Both the position numbers and the translations under genes were made by a program. Below the pieces are notes generated by a model that was given only the letters and a program-made list of their open reading frames with translations, was not told the DNA's origin and made no database searches. From contig KQ965778.1 in the NCBI GenBank assembly GCA_001574975.1, positions 82,966 to 146,965 of the forward strand: DNA of 64,000 nt, given 5' to 3'. This document shows positions 35,725 to 47,606 of this stretch, piece after piece; position 1 is the stretch's first letter, and each line of letters starts with the position of its first letter. The DNA is from Gonapodya prolifera JEL478 (Eukaryota > Monoblepharomycota > Monoblepharidomycetes > Monoblepharidales > Gonapodyaceae).

Positions 35725-36292
35725 CGCGAACGGCAAGTTGACGCGTTATCGCGAAGTTGGAGAAAAAGAAGTTCAACCGAATGGAGAACCACCTCCGAAA
35801 TGGTTACGTCTTTCGCACTACAAAGATGCATTTGTATATATTTACTGACGCAGGCTAATCCTAAATATCGGCAAGCCCGAAGGAGCAGCACGACTGATAT
35901 TGCACTCCAAGTTAGTTACCACCACCCACCAGGCCTCCTCACCAATAACCGCGACCCCGAACCACTCGCACTACTACCAGTCGCACCATTCCTCATAAAC
36001 GCATTGTTCAACGTCACCCTGCCCCAGCGCACCAAGATGCGTATCCACCACATATGTATCTGCGCCCCATTCAGGCCGAGGCAGACACAAAGAATTGCCC
36101 AGCTTTACGAGCACTGTCGTCGTCTCAAAATACACGTCTGCATATTTCTGCTTCTCGGTAGTTGAAGACAGGCTGCTTACATAATTTCGCCTGTGGGCGA
36201 GTGGCTCTGAATGAAACCGGGCGAGGGAGCAGGAAGGCATTTCGCTCGTCTCCAGCAAGGAACTCTTGAATCCGAGTGCACCTCCACCAAAC
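35725..36292. promoter_or_regulatory. Divergent promoter region, F-box gene / RBR ligase
   Basis: The 568 bp between the two divergent start codons hold no coding signal I can support. Confidence 0.35.
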
Positions 36293-38408
36293 ATGGAGTC
36301 CGACGGGGACGCCAACCAACCTGAACGGTCCGAGCTCACAGACGGCGACATTGCGGACAACAGAACCGCGCAAGACGAAGAAATCGTCGCTTTGGAAGCC
36401 ATCTTTGGCGATCGCCTCCGTTTCGATCCCGTGGAGCGTGCGGGGTCGATCCTCGTCGACGTTCCCGCGTTCGACACTCCGTTGAACGTTACCGCGCGAT
36501 CCGTCCACGAAGGCGCGCCGAGCGAGTCGTGCGCGCTGACGAGACTTCCGCCAGCGAAGCTCGCGTTCCGGTTTGGACCCCGGTACCCCTCGAATGCGTG
36601 TGTGGAGTTTTCGGTCGAGGCGCCGTGGTTGGACAACGTGGGGCGTGCAAGGGTAGAGAAGGGGATGACGACGTTGTGGGATGGTGAAGGGCGTATACCG
36701 GTTAGTCTTTGGACTCGATCGATTGGTGTTGATGGCCGTCTGACCGGTCAACTGTTGCAAGTGTCTGTACGCCTTCACCGACTACCTCCAAACCTCCACG
36801 ACCAACGACACTGCGCACCTCGAGCTCAAGTGCACTGATCCGAGCTCTACAGTCGCTGCGCTGGTCATGCACGACCGCCGAATGGCACAGGTCGAGTTCG
36901 ACGAGCGATTGTTCTTGTGCGAGGTGTGCATGGAGGTGAGTATCCCGTTCCCTTGTGTTCGAAAGAACAATTCCTTGCGTGCTCCCAATCTCCATTGACT
37001 AGTCCGCCGTCTCGTCGTCTGCTCACCAACAATGCAGGACCACCGCGGTTCAACGTGTGTCCGCTTCGACCCCTGCCACCACCTATTCTGCCAGCCCTGC
37101 GCGCGCGGGTACTTTTCATCTCGCCTCGAAGCGGGTGACCCGCTCGCGGTCGGACTGTGCTTCAACGCGCAGTGTGCGAAGATAGCGACATCAAAGATGA
37201 ACGAATCCGCGAGCCCTGTGACGCCTGTGGCACCCAACTTTTCTTTCTCAGCGGGGCAGGGCACACCTCCCACCATCTCGGAACCTTCCGCAAAACCCCA
37301 CCGGCGAGGCCGGATTCCACGCTCGCAAATCCGTTCCATTCTCACCCCCACCCAGCTCGCCGACTGGGAGCGCCTCACTACCCTGCGCCGCTCCGAACTG
37401 CGCGCCGACCCGCTGTGGTGTCCCCACCCGTGGTGCGGCGCGCCTGCGACCGCCGTGGTAGGGGTTGGTGCGGCTCCGGTGGGTGGCGCTAGGGGTGGGG
37501 GGGACAAGGAGAAGACCGTACAGGCACAGGTGGAGGAGGAGCTCACGCGAAAGGCAGGGATACGGATGGCGCGGTGCGATTATTGCGGGTTTTGTGAGTG
37601 CCACTGCTGCGCCGTTTTTGTGGAGCAAGTGATGACCAATGGGGTGCGGGTCCGGTCCGGGTAGATTTCTGCGCGCGGTGCGGGAAAAGCTGGCACGGCT
37701 GATATGTGGCCATATGCTTGTACGTTCCCAACTTCTCTTCGCTTCTCCTCTTTCTCTGTGCTCAAGTCATCCGGTCCCCACCCCAACCTCCCACGCACAC
37801 AGCCGCGCCACCATCGACCGCATCACAACCCTTTTCCTCCACCACGGCGGTTCCTCCACACACCTCCCCACACTCACCTCCACGCTGCTCTCCCTGGACC
37901 TCGCCGCGCTCGAACCCACACTGGAACCCTCCCACATCTCCGCCGTCCTGCGTGCCCGGTCTGTCTCCAAGCGGCCGAAACCGCGGTCGGAGACTGTGGC
38001 GAGCACGGAATGGGCGACGAAATATCTGGTTGAGAATTGGATGCGGTGCCCCAAATGCCGTATGGCGGTCGAGAAGACAGACGGGTGCGATCATATTTCG
38101 TGTCGGTGCGGAGCGTATTTTTGTCATAATGTGGGTGTTTATGCTGGCGCTGCACGCCTAAATCATTCCTCTCTAACCTCGACTCCCACCACACACACCT
38201 CCCCGGTGATGCCCCCGCCCCCCCCCAGTGCGGCGCAGACCTCGAAGACCGCTCCAACCGCCACGCCGACTTCGCGTGCGCCCGTGCACGCACGACCCTG
38301 TTCGAGGCCGGGTCTGTGTCAGAGCACGTGCTGGCGGTAGAAGCTACGAGCGAGGCGGAGATGGAGGTAGTGAAGGTGCTTGAGCGGTTGTTGCGCAAGT
38401 CGAAGTGA
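36293..38408 (+). CDS. RBR E3 ubiquitin ligase, RNF14/Itt1 type (RWD-RING1-IBR-RING2)
   Basis: Homologue of human RNF14 and yeast Itt1, RBR ligases of the cytosol that take ubiquitin onto a RING2 cysteine. The N-terminal RWD domain reads DEEIVALEAIFGDRLRF, FRFGPRYPS and CLYAFTDYLQTS. RING1 is FLCEVCMEDHRGSTCVRFDP with CHHLFCQPCARGYFSSRLEAG. The IBR has WCPHPWCGAPA and CDYCGF, then FCARCGKSWHG. RING2 is MRCPKCRMAVEKTDGCDHIS with CRCGAYFCHNCGADLEDRS; the Cys of HISC is the expected catalytic residue. The start at 36293 is the first ATG in frame; 36266 is not an ATG. One oddity: after SWHG the spliced frame meets TGA at 37700-37702, while the phases on both sides otherwise agree (YVAICF, then RATIDRITTLFLHH). 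It is therefore read through, mis-sequenced or mutated. Confidence 0.85.
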
Positions 38409-38505
38409 TGTGGGCGAGTTAAAATAATGTATATGTATCACGTCCGTAATATACACACGAAGAAAAACCTGCAACAACGACCAGATGCGCACCCAACCAC
38501 AGCGT

Positions 38506-40207
<1,702 letters not shown>

Positions 40208-40215
40208 GTTACACA
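40208..40215 (+). repeat. Left copy of the hAT target-site duplication
   Basis: GTTACACA at 40208-40215 is matched by GTTACACT at 44387-44394 (7 of 8 bases), the 8-bp duplication typical of hAT insertion. Confidence 0.8.
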
Positions 40216-40399
40216 CAAGGTTATGAGTGCGTGAGTCGAAACTCGCCAACTCGCTCACTTACAACTCGTGAGTATGATTACGAGCTGAAAAAATTGTGAG
40301 CGAGCCGAGTTGCAAGTTGAGTATGTTAGTGAGTGAGCAAGTTACAAGTTAGATAGGTTAGTGAGTGAGGGAGTTGCAAGTTGATTATTTGTAACTCGC

Positions 40400-43300
40400 G
40401 AGTCAACTTGCTCACAACGCCACACAACATAATGCTGGCTTCCCATGCCCAGAGCTCATTGGAAGAGCGTGGATGGACAACAGCAAGGCGGTTTGTTTCT
40501 ACAAAGCAGGATCAATCATGGGTTTTCCATGATAGCCACTGTAAAAACCAGGAAATCGGATCACAGAAGAGGGCAATCTGCCTCCAACTGGGGCAGAATG
40601 GCTGTAAGGGAGTGACGTGAATCTTTTATTGCATTTGTTTTGTAACTATCGTGGTTGTAATGTTCTCTTTAGTTATGATACGTCAAATCAACTTTCAACT
40701 ACAACCCTCCAGGTGCACACCATCCGCTTCCATGCTGATTCTATCAAAAACTCCAAGATTTGGAAGAAGCTGGATGAGAAGAAAGGAGTGGGTGCCAGCC
40801 AGTTGACCCTCCTGGACATGTCGGTTGGAAAGTGTGTTTGCCACAAAGTGGTCAACTGCTTTGGTTGGTGTTGGGCAGAACTAGTGGTAAAATGATGTCA
40901 ACACACCAAACCCTAAAGCATCTAGAGAAGAGAAACCGAAATGAAATTCCTGGCAGCACCCTGCGGTGCCCAACGTCTCATAAAGGCCTCTGGCCATTTT
41001 CTCTTTCACTTGTCTCATACACTGTGCTTGCATCTGAGGCATCAATCTTGAGCTCCCACTCACCCACCCACTTTGTGAGTATGGCACCATGTGCCTGGAG
41101 TGTTAATGATAGGCAACATACACCTTGATACGGTTGGGCCTCCACTCAGTATTGCGTTGCTGGGCACAATCCCTCACCTTTCACACGTCCCCTCTGCACA
41201 GGCGTTTGTCGGGCCCCATCCTGCCCACGTTTGCCTCACAGGATCTCCAATGAGCTTGACAGCCTTTCCCTGTGTGGGAATAAAAGGTGCAGTGCCTGAG
41301 CCTGTCTCTGCACATGTCTTACTCTTGCTCACATGTTGGTGCATGCACGATTTGGTGCCGTGGCTGTGCATGGGGCAAAATCAATTAGCTCCCAATGCAC
41401 TTTACACGTCTCTCTGCAACGCAATCAAGAACAACGGCTCCTGTAACTGCCTGGACTGCAGGCATTGCCATCTTGCTGACTTTTTGGCCAAGGAGCAGCT
41501 CACTCTGAAGGCAAGGATCCAAGAAAATTTCATCACCTGGCTTGCCAATCCCACAACCGCATCCCCAGATAACCGTCCCTTGAAACAACCTTGCCAGGAT
41601 GGTCCCAGCAGCTTTGCTGAGCCCTCAGCTCCTGTGATGGACACAAATTTTGCCATTCTACTTAATACAACAATTCTGAGCCAGGTTGGGGCTGTCAACC
41701 AGGTCAATGATGACATCAATTTTGTCTACAACCAAATGAGTGCCATTCTAGCACAACTCATTCCGCTCATCACCCCACTCCTGGGACTGGGAACCAAAAT
41801 CAAGATCCTCAACAACATGTTGGTGGCACTGAACAAGAATCTTGGGGAAGTAGGAGGATGCCAGTGGAGACTCCTCCATGGGTGTGAATGCAATGGAGAT
41901 GGAGGGGAGCAGGCCTTAGTACCATTGCAGAACTCTTTGGTGCGACACCATTGGATTGGGTTTGGCAACCTTAGCCTCTTTAGACCCTGACAGGTGACTT
42001 GGTTGGACTCTCTGAACTCTGGCAGGCAATATGCATTTGGATGTTGGATGTATCAGACACTTGCATAGTCTTTAGCCTTTATTGGATCATCTGTTGAGCC
42101 CAGAAAGGGCCTTACTACACACAATAGACAGGGGAAAGAACCCCCCTTTACACACCTAATCAATGTGCAAGTGCAGTGGGCCCAACAATAAAACAGAAAC
42201 ATGATCCTGTTCAGGTGAGTGTTACTGGTGAGGTGACATTTGTCGTTTAACATCTAACAATGGTTCACAGACATTCAAGGAGGACACCTATCAAGCAGCC
42301 ATTCTCAATTGGGTTGTAGCCTCTGACCAGCCTCTGTCTGAACCATCCAATTGGTGGTTCATGCAGATGATGGCTGTTGTGAACCTCAATGCACCCAAAT
42401 CTCTGCAGATATGATTCAGGGGACATTCCAGATGAAATCAAGTGACTGGAGTGAATACTGCATCAGTTGTTGGAGGTGAGTGATCCGTTCAATGTCTGTC
42501 TTGGACCCTTTTGACCCTCCAACCAGGACAACTGTGTGCAAATTGCTTGGACAACAGACGTCTGAGCATTGTGGGACCAGCGGCATAGCATTGCTGCTGT
42601 TACAGGACATTGGGTGGGGAAGGACTGGAACATGAAGAAGGTCCTGCTGGACTTTATTCATGTGAAGGGACAGCATACAGGAGAAAGGCTAGCATCTATT
42701 ATATTGGATGCACTGAGGAAGAGGGGTGTTAGTAACAAGGTGAGTTCTGTGTGATTAAGCAGTATATATATATATACATTTTACACCACACCTGTTCAAT
42801 TCCCCTTGATATGAACAGATGATATCTTTCACAATGGACAACGCCTCTAACAGTGGGACAATGATGTGCACCATTGCAGCTGCCCATGATGTCCTTCCGG
42901 ACTTTGATGCAGAGGGATCCCTTGTGTGCTGTTTTGCGCACATTCTCCACCTCACTGTCTGTGCAGGTCTCACCAAGCTTTGCCTTCCAGATGTTGATGA
43001 CAAGGACATTACTGGAGGGAACAGTGCGCCAGTGGAAAAGGTGAGAGGCCTTTTGTCTTTTTCTGCACAGCCGAAAACCTGAGTAACCCAGTTATTACAA
43101 GCTGTACAAGCTTATCTTCAAGGTTCAACGCACTCCACAGCTTTGCAAGCTGTATGCATTGCAATTTGTGGTACCATTGAATGCTCGGGAGCTGATTGCT
43201 CCTGTTGGGACACACTGGAAGTCAGACTTTGACGCCATCACCTGTGCCATTTTGGACAGGAAGGAGGTTGAGAAGCTAATAGCTTCTGACAGGGACCATT

Positions 43301-44128
43301 GGGAATGGAGGCTGTTGGACAAGGATTGGAACTACTTAGAGAAGGTCTAGAAACTCCTTGAGGTGAGTGCCAAAACATTGGTTTTCTTAGCTACATGTAC
43401 ACCTGTTGACTCCCTTCTACAGCCAATGGCTCAAGCACTTTCTATGGTTGAGGGTGCAGGGTATCCTACCCTTGTGATGATTGTCCTGCTGCTCAACATT
43501 GTCATGGACAAACTGGAGGATGTGGACTTGGACTCAGAGTACTTCAGAAGTATTATGGGAAGATAGGCAATACAAAGTTATATTCAACTGCACTAGGGAA
43601 GTTATCCCACTGCGTATGTTTATCTATCAAAACAACTAATGGGAACCACAGTTTTACACCCTGTGTACAAGCTCACGTGGATGTGGGAACAACAATGGGA
43701 GGTGAAGTACATGGAACAGGCACACGACACAGTCCAAACGGCATTTGAGGGGATGTACTCAAATGTTGGTTTGGGACTTCATGGACATGATGAAGGATCA
43801 TCTCAGGACGTTGTCATGGCAAGTATTTTTGACAACAACAATGATATGCAGGGAGAGCTGCATCCATACCTGGGGGAGGCACATAGACCAAGGAAAACGG
43901 ACCTGCTGGAATACTGGAAGGGGAGGAGCAACCTTCCAGGACTCCAACAGATTGTCGCAGGACTATCTGGGGATTCCAGGAACAAGCGCAGAATTGGAGA
44001 GGATTTTCTCTGCTAGTAGGAATGTAATTTGTGATAGGTGGTCACAATTATGTCCTGAGATGATTAGAGATTTGATGTCATTAAAGAAGTGGAAACAGGA
44101 GTTTCCTGATATAATGCTTAGAAAATAA
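40400..44128 (+). pseudogene. hAT transposase, interrupted
   Basis: The N-terminal part (about 40490-40895) looks like a BED-type zinc finger region, with SNQLSTTTLQVHTIRFHAD after a probable intron. The core follows from about 42420: HSIAAVTGHWVGKDWNMKK, HTGERLASIILDALRKRGVSNK, ISFTMDNASNSGTMM, VCCFAHILHLTVCAGL and ELIAPVGTHWKSDFD, which are RNase H-like hAT signatures. The C-terminal dimerisation region is EYWKGRSNLPGLQQIV, then IPGTSAELERIFSASR and SQLCPEMIRDLMSLKKW. The last two pieces lie in different frames (change near 43955-43975), and other exons need splices with weak signals. The protein is probably not made from this copy. Confidence 0.8.
41106..41990 (+). CDS. Extra open frame inside the hAT element, about 294 aa
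   Basis: An uninterrupted frame with ATG at 41106 and stop at 41988-41990 lies between the zinc-finger part and the catalytic core of the transposase, in the same orientation. It includes a Cys-rich patch (SCNCLDCRHCHLADF), AKEQLTLKARIQENFITWL and a C-terminal hydrophobic stretch (SAILAQLIPLITPLLGLG). I do not recognise it. It could be an accessory protein of the element, part of an unusually long transposase, or captured host sequence. Confidence 0.45.
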   Translation: MIGNIHLDTVGPPLSIALLGTIPHLSHVPSAQAFVGPHPAHVCLTGSPMSLTAFPCVGIKGAVPEPVSAHVLLLLTCWCMHDLVPWLCMGQNQLAPNALYTSLCNAIKNNGSCNCLDCRHCHLADFLAKEQLTLKARIQENFITWLANPTTASPDNRPLKQPCQDGPSSFAEPSAPVMDTNFAILLNTTILSQVGAVNQVNDDINFVYNQMSAILAQLIPLITPLLGLGTKIKILNNMLVALNKNLGEVGGCQWRLLHGCECNGDGGEQALVPLQNSLVRHHWIGFGNLSLFRP

Positions 44129-44386
44129 TAGGAAAATAAATGTGACTGTAAATTCATTTGAAATTTACTTCTATTTTAGGTTTTGTTTGTGTAGATAAAA
44201 TTACAGCTCACTGCCTAATCTAGTTTTGCCTGCAAATAAGCCAACTTGCAAGTAGACTTGCGAGTTGCAAGTTAGGAATCCTTGCAAGTGACTGAGTTGT
44301 AAGTTACCTACATAAATGAGTGAGTGAGTTGCAAGTTGGCCAAAGTGAGCAAGTAACTCACAGTAACTCACTCACTCATAACCTTG

Positions 44387-44394
44387 GTTACACT
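44387..44394 (+). repeat. Right copy of the hAT target-site duplication
   Basis: GTTACACT directly follows the right terminal inverted repeat and matches GTTACACA at 40208-40215 except for the last base. Confidence 0.8.
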
Positions 44395-45370
44395 GTGAGT
44401 ACTTTGCACAGGGATCCAGAGATTTGTTTGAAATGATACCTGTGCAATTATCAAATCAGTTGCATTTCATGGACTTCAAGTCTTAGAGAGGCTCTTGGTC
44501 CTTGAATATGACAGCCTATCATTTCACATATGTTGATGTCATAATGCTGCATAACAAGCCACAACAAGATAGTGAAGTGAGACAAAAGAACTTCCTAACC
44601 CAGTTCTGAGCCAGGAGGAAAACCATGCTGGTAAGCTGTAAACATATTGGTCAATCTGCTCTGTGTTGATCTTGTAGAATATGGGCTGGAGGGGCAGGTG
44701 TTGTGATGAATAAATTATTTGTGTTTCTTGCCATTACTGCTGAGTAAAAGATTTTGAGAAGGTGCATTCTTCAACAGAATAATAATCATACCACATGATA
44801 TTGTTACTTTACTTCAACTTTCATGTCCTTGTGCATTGTAATGGCAAAACAATGCTGAGCCCTTCTGAAACATGAAAAACAGGTGTGTGATGGAATGTTG
44901 TGACATATAATATTATAAGTATTGTAGTCTACACTATGGGAACCCACAGCTGGGTAGATCCCAACACAAATACACCTGATCCTTACCTTGGACTCATCCC
45001 ATGGTACATGTTCCTCTACAGCTGGTTAATGCCACCCTGTTGTGATTTCCCTGGTTTGGAATATGGGTTAGGTGTTTTTAAACCTGAAGACACCACCAAC
45101 CTCTTGCTGTGATCCATGCCAAACAATCCAAGAAACTTTGCTTGTTTGCACAAAATGTTAAGCATATCCTCCCAAAGACTCAAAGTGTACTTTCCATTGT
45201 ATGGAAAATATTTGGTCTGATTGTGTGCAAGTTATCACATACAAAATTTGTTGAACTTATGGTGAATCTACTAAATGAAAACGCAAACCTGTTGCAACAT
45301 TGTCTGCTACAGAGCAATATAAGAATGTCCAAAAATTTGTTTGGATAGACAAAAGTGAAGACAAAAATTT
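44395..45370. other. AT-rich stretch between the hAT element and tRNA-Gly
   Basis: It is about 1 kb, clearly more AT-rich than the neighbouring genes, with short open frames (one at 44900-45112 reads SWVDPNTNTPDPYLGLIPWY). No family was recognised. With the AT-rich left flank of the hAT it may be the body of an older insertion into which the hAT jumped. Confidence 0.35.
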
Positions 45371-45441
45371 TGCGCCAATCGGGAATCGAACCCGAACCTT
45401 TTGCTTGGAAGGCAAATATCCTACCGTTGGACTATTAGCGA
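45371..45441 (-). tRNA. tRNA-Gly (anticodon UCC)
   Basis: On the minus strand the cloverleaf folds as follows: acceptor TCGCTAA/TTGGCGC with discriminator A; T8, A9; D-stem GTCC/GGAT; anticodon stem TTTGC/GCAAA with loop CTTCCAA, giving anticodon TCC; T-stem TCGGG/CCCGA with loop TTCGATT. A TTTTT run follows 5-10 bases downstream as a Pol III terminator. The first acceptor pair is a T-C mismatch. No intron. Confidence 0.9.
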
Positions 45442-45492
45442 ATCGTTGTTGGATTGTGAAATAAATATGTAATTATACTAATATTAATTGAC

Positions 45493-47096
45493 TTAGTTTT
45501 GGAGAAACCTTCGTGCACGGCACCAAGACTCACTGTACAGGACGCCGAGGCCTCCACATAACCAAAACGCGGCATCAAACATTCCACGTTCGCTCAGGTA
45601 TCCCGTGACACTTGGAGCGATCGCTCGTGACACCGATCGAGCTGTGCTGACGATACCAAATATAGCCGTGCGCGGAACTATTGTGGTTATGTATGCAGCC
45701 CTGGGTGCCCTGCAAACTGAGCAAAATTATAGAATGAGCGTCGAGATTCACAATAGTTGCGGGGACGTCGGTACCATTTCGGATATGGACGAGCGAACGA
45801 AGAGAAACGCGCGGTGGCAAAGATGCTCGGCACCGTTGAAGGCAACAGTCCGACTAGGACACTCGAAAGAATGTCCGTGAAGGCGACTTCATCAGCCAAG
45901 AAAAGACTACTCAGTAATGACACCTCGGAAACATAGGTCGGTTGCGCAACATGCGTGTTCGAATGAGACCAATCCTGGCCGCAGCATGAGGTGCCGAAAG
46001 GAACTGAACCCAGCCAAATTCTGTGCAGCACCGACTATGGGTCCCAACGTTCCAACGTCAAGGTGATACCTTTGGTGGAACCACAGCGCCAGGAGAGAGG
46101 CGCTGACAAGGCCAGCAAACGCGTGAAGGCCGAAGAGGAGGCAGAGGTACGATATCGTCTACCGAAGGTGCTTAGGGACGGTAGACTGCTCTCGTCTACT
46201 GAGGACAGGTTTTGGTCGGTTGTAGTCGTCTGTTTTAAGGATCCAAGTTCGCTGTCGCGCAGTTTCCGCTTCTATTTCCACACCAGCGGAAAGTGACGAA
46301 AACGTGAGCACAAGGAGAGCAGAACAGAAATAAGAGAGGGACTGTGACCTGGAGCGACGGTGTCCATGCAAGAGGCACTATACGACAATTGAGTGGAACA
46401 TCAACCCACCAGGAGAAAACCATGGTTCGATTCTCAAGTTCAAAATAGTCGCTTATGGCGCTCTGCTCGATCGCTTCCATCCCCTGCGGGCTCATGATTC
46501 CTATATGATCTGATCAATTTGGTGTCGAACGGTATCAATCTTTGGTTCTAATCGATGTGCTCACCGACAGTTCCTGCAAGACTGAACAGAATGAATCTGG
46601 TGGTCCTCTTCAAAAGGTATCCAGCTGTACACAGCTCCCCCGAACACCATCAGAATCGTTGCAATCACGAGAATTCGTTTTCGGCCAATTCTATCTGCGA
46701 ACCAAGTGACCAATAGCGAGAACGTTGAATGTCCCTGTGATGAAGTATATTGCAGCTCTAACTGGTAACGGTCACTTGACTCACAGCGCGCGATAAAGTC
46801 AGTAGCAGTCCAGTCTGACCGTCCTGGAACCCGAGTTCTGAGTGATAAAGTGCGATTGTGACTGACACCAACCCTGCCGCAATGGAGCGCAAGCATCGGG
46901 AAAAGATCAAGATCGATGCATCACGGTGTAGATTCGTCATCACAGAGAGACCAGACGAGCGGAGAAGTAGTTCCAATACATGGGAGGCCAGAAAAGCTGA
47001 TGTTTGCTGGGAACGGTCGAGGTGGGTTTGCGAAGAATCCGGCGACAGAAGCTCCTCATCCTCGCCAGGATCAAACTCCACGATACTCACACGCAT
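45493..47096 (-). pseudogene. MFS transporter of a second (non-DHA2) type, probably decayed
   Basis: On the minus strand an ATG at 47096 opens MRVSIVEFDPGEDEELLSP, followed by TM1 (LIFSRCLRSIAAGLVSVTIALYHSELGF, TGLLLTLSRA). A clean splice leads to FSLLVTWFADRIGRKRILVI (MFS motif A) and VFGGAVYS. Further downstream are GIMSPQG with IEQSAISDYFELENRTMVFSWW, then AAARIGLIRT, and a C-terminal SRAIAPSVTGYLSERGMFDA with AFWLCGG. These match a widespread fungal MFS group with a GxxSPxG and RxIGPxxTG pattern. Between them, several helices are missing or lie in clashing frames (46000-46500 and 45700-45950), so the gene looks broken. Some gaps could be unrecognised introns. Confidence 0.6.
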
Positions 47097-47606
47097 TTCG
47101 GTTGCCTACGAGCGCAGAGTGAGGAGATTGTCGACCAAGGGGTTGGATGATCTCGAAGCCATACCAGGGTGCATCCGCTCGCAATAGCGAGAGCAAAGCA
47201 ACCATATCCATCTCTCCTCCTTTCGAACCGCATATATCACTGAGTACTTTTATTTCATTACAAATAAGAAGAAGTGCAAAGTGGGGAAGGTTGGATAAGT
47301 AGAAGAGTCCATATAAAAAGTTGGGCCCGAAGGTTGCGGAGGTATAGTCGAAAGGGGGAAAACACAAATGAAGTGCAGGTCAAGAGAAAAAGTCATACGT
47401 GCGTCTAGAAAGTTTCGAGTCGCCCGCGACACGTGCGGCGCGCTCATCCAAATGAGAAAACCGAAGAGTCCAAGGTTCCATATCGCGCAAAAGTCCAATG
47501 CATCGTGGGTCAAAAGACACGAACGGTAGTCCTGGCCAGCGGCTGGGCTGCATCCATCTAATCCAACGAACAAAATACTCCGATACATCATGCTGCGACG
47601 GTCGCT
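47097..47606. other. Gap between the MFS relic and the giant gene
   Basis: This 510-bp stretch holds the promoter of the minus-strand MFS relic and the 3' end of the minus-strand giant gene. No other gene was seen. Confidence 0.35.

Larger units (their letters stand above)
40216..44386 (+). mobile_element. hAT-superfamily DNA transposon, about 4.2 kb
   Basis: Terminal inverted repeats start CAAGGTTATGAGTG at the left end (40216) and read the same on the reverse strand from 44386. Both ends carry clusters of subterminal words (AACTTGCAACTC, GAGTGAGTGAG and their complements), which are likely transposase-binding sites, over about 200 bp on the left and 150 bp on the right. The 8-bp flanking duplication differs at one base. 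Inside lie transposase remnants and one extra open frame. The sharp ends and nearly intact target duplication suggest a fairly young insertion; the coding part is nevertheless interrupted. Confidence 0.9.
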
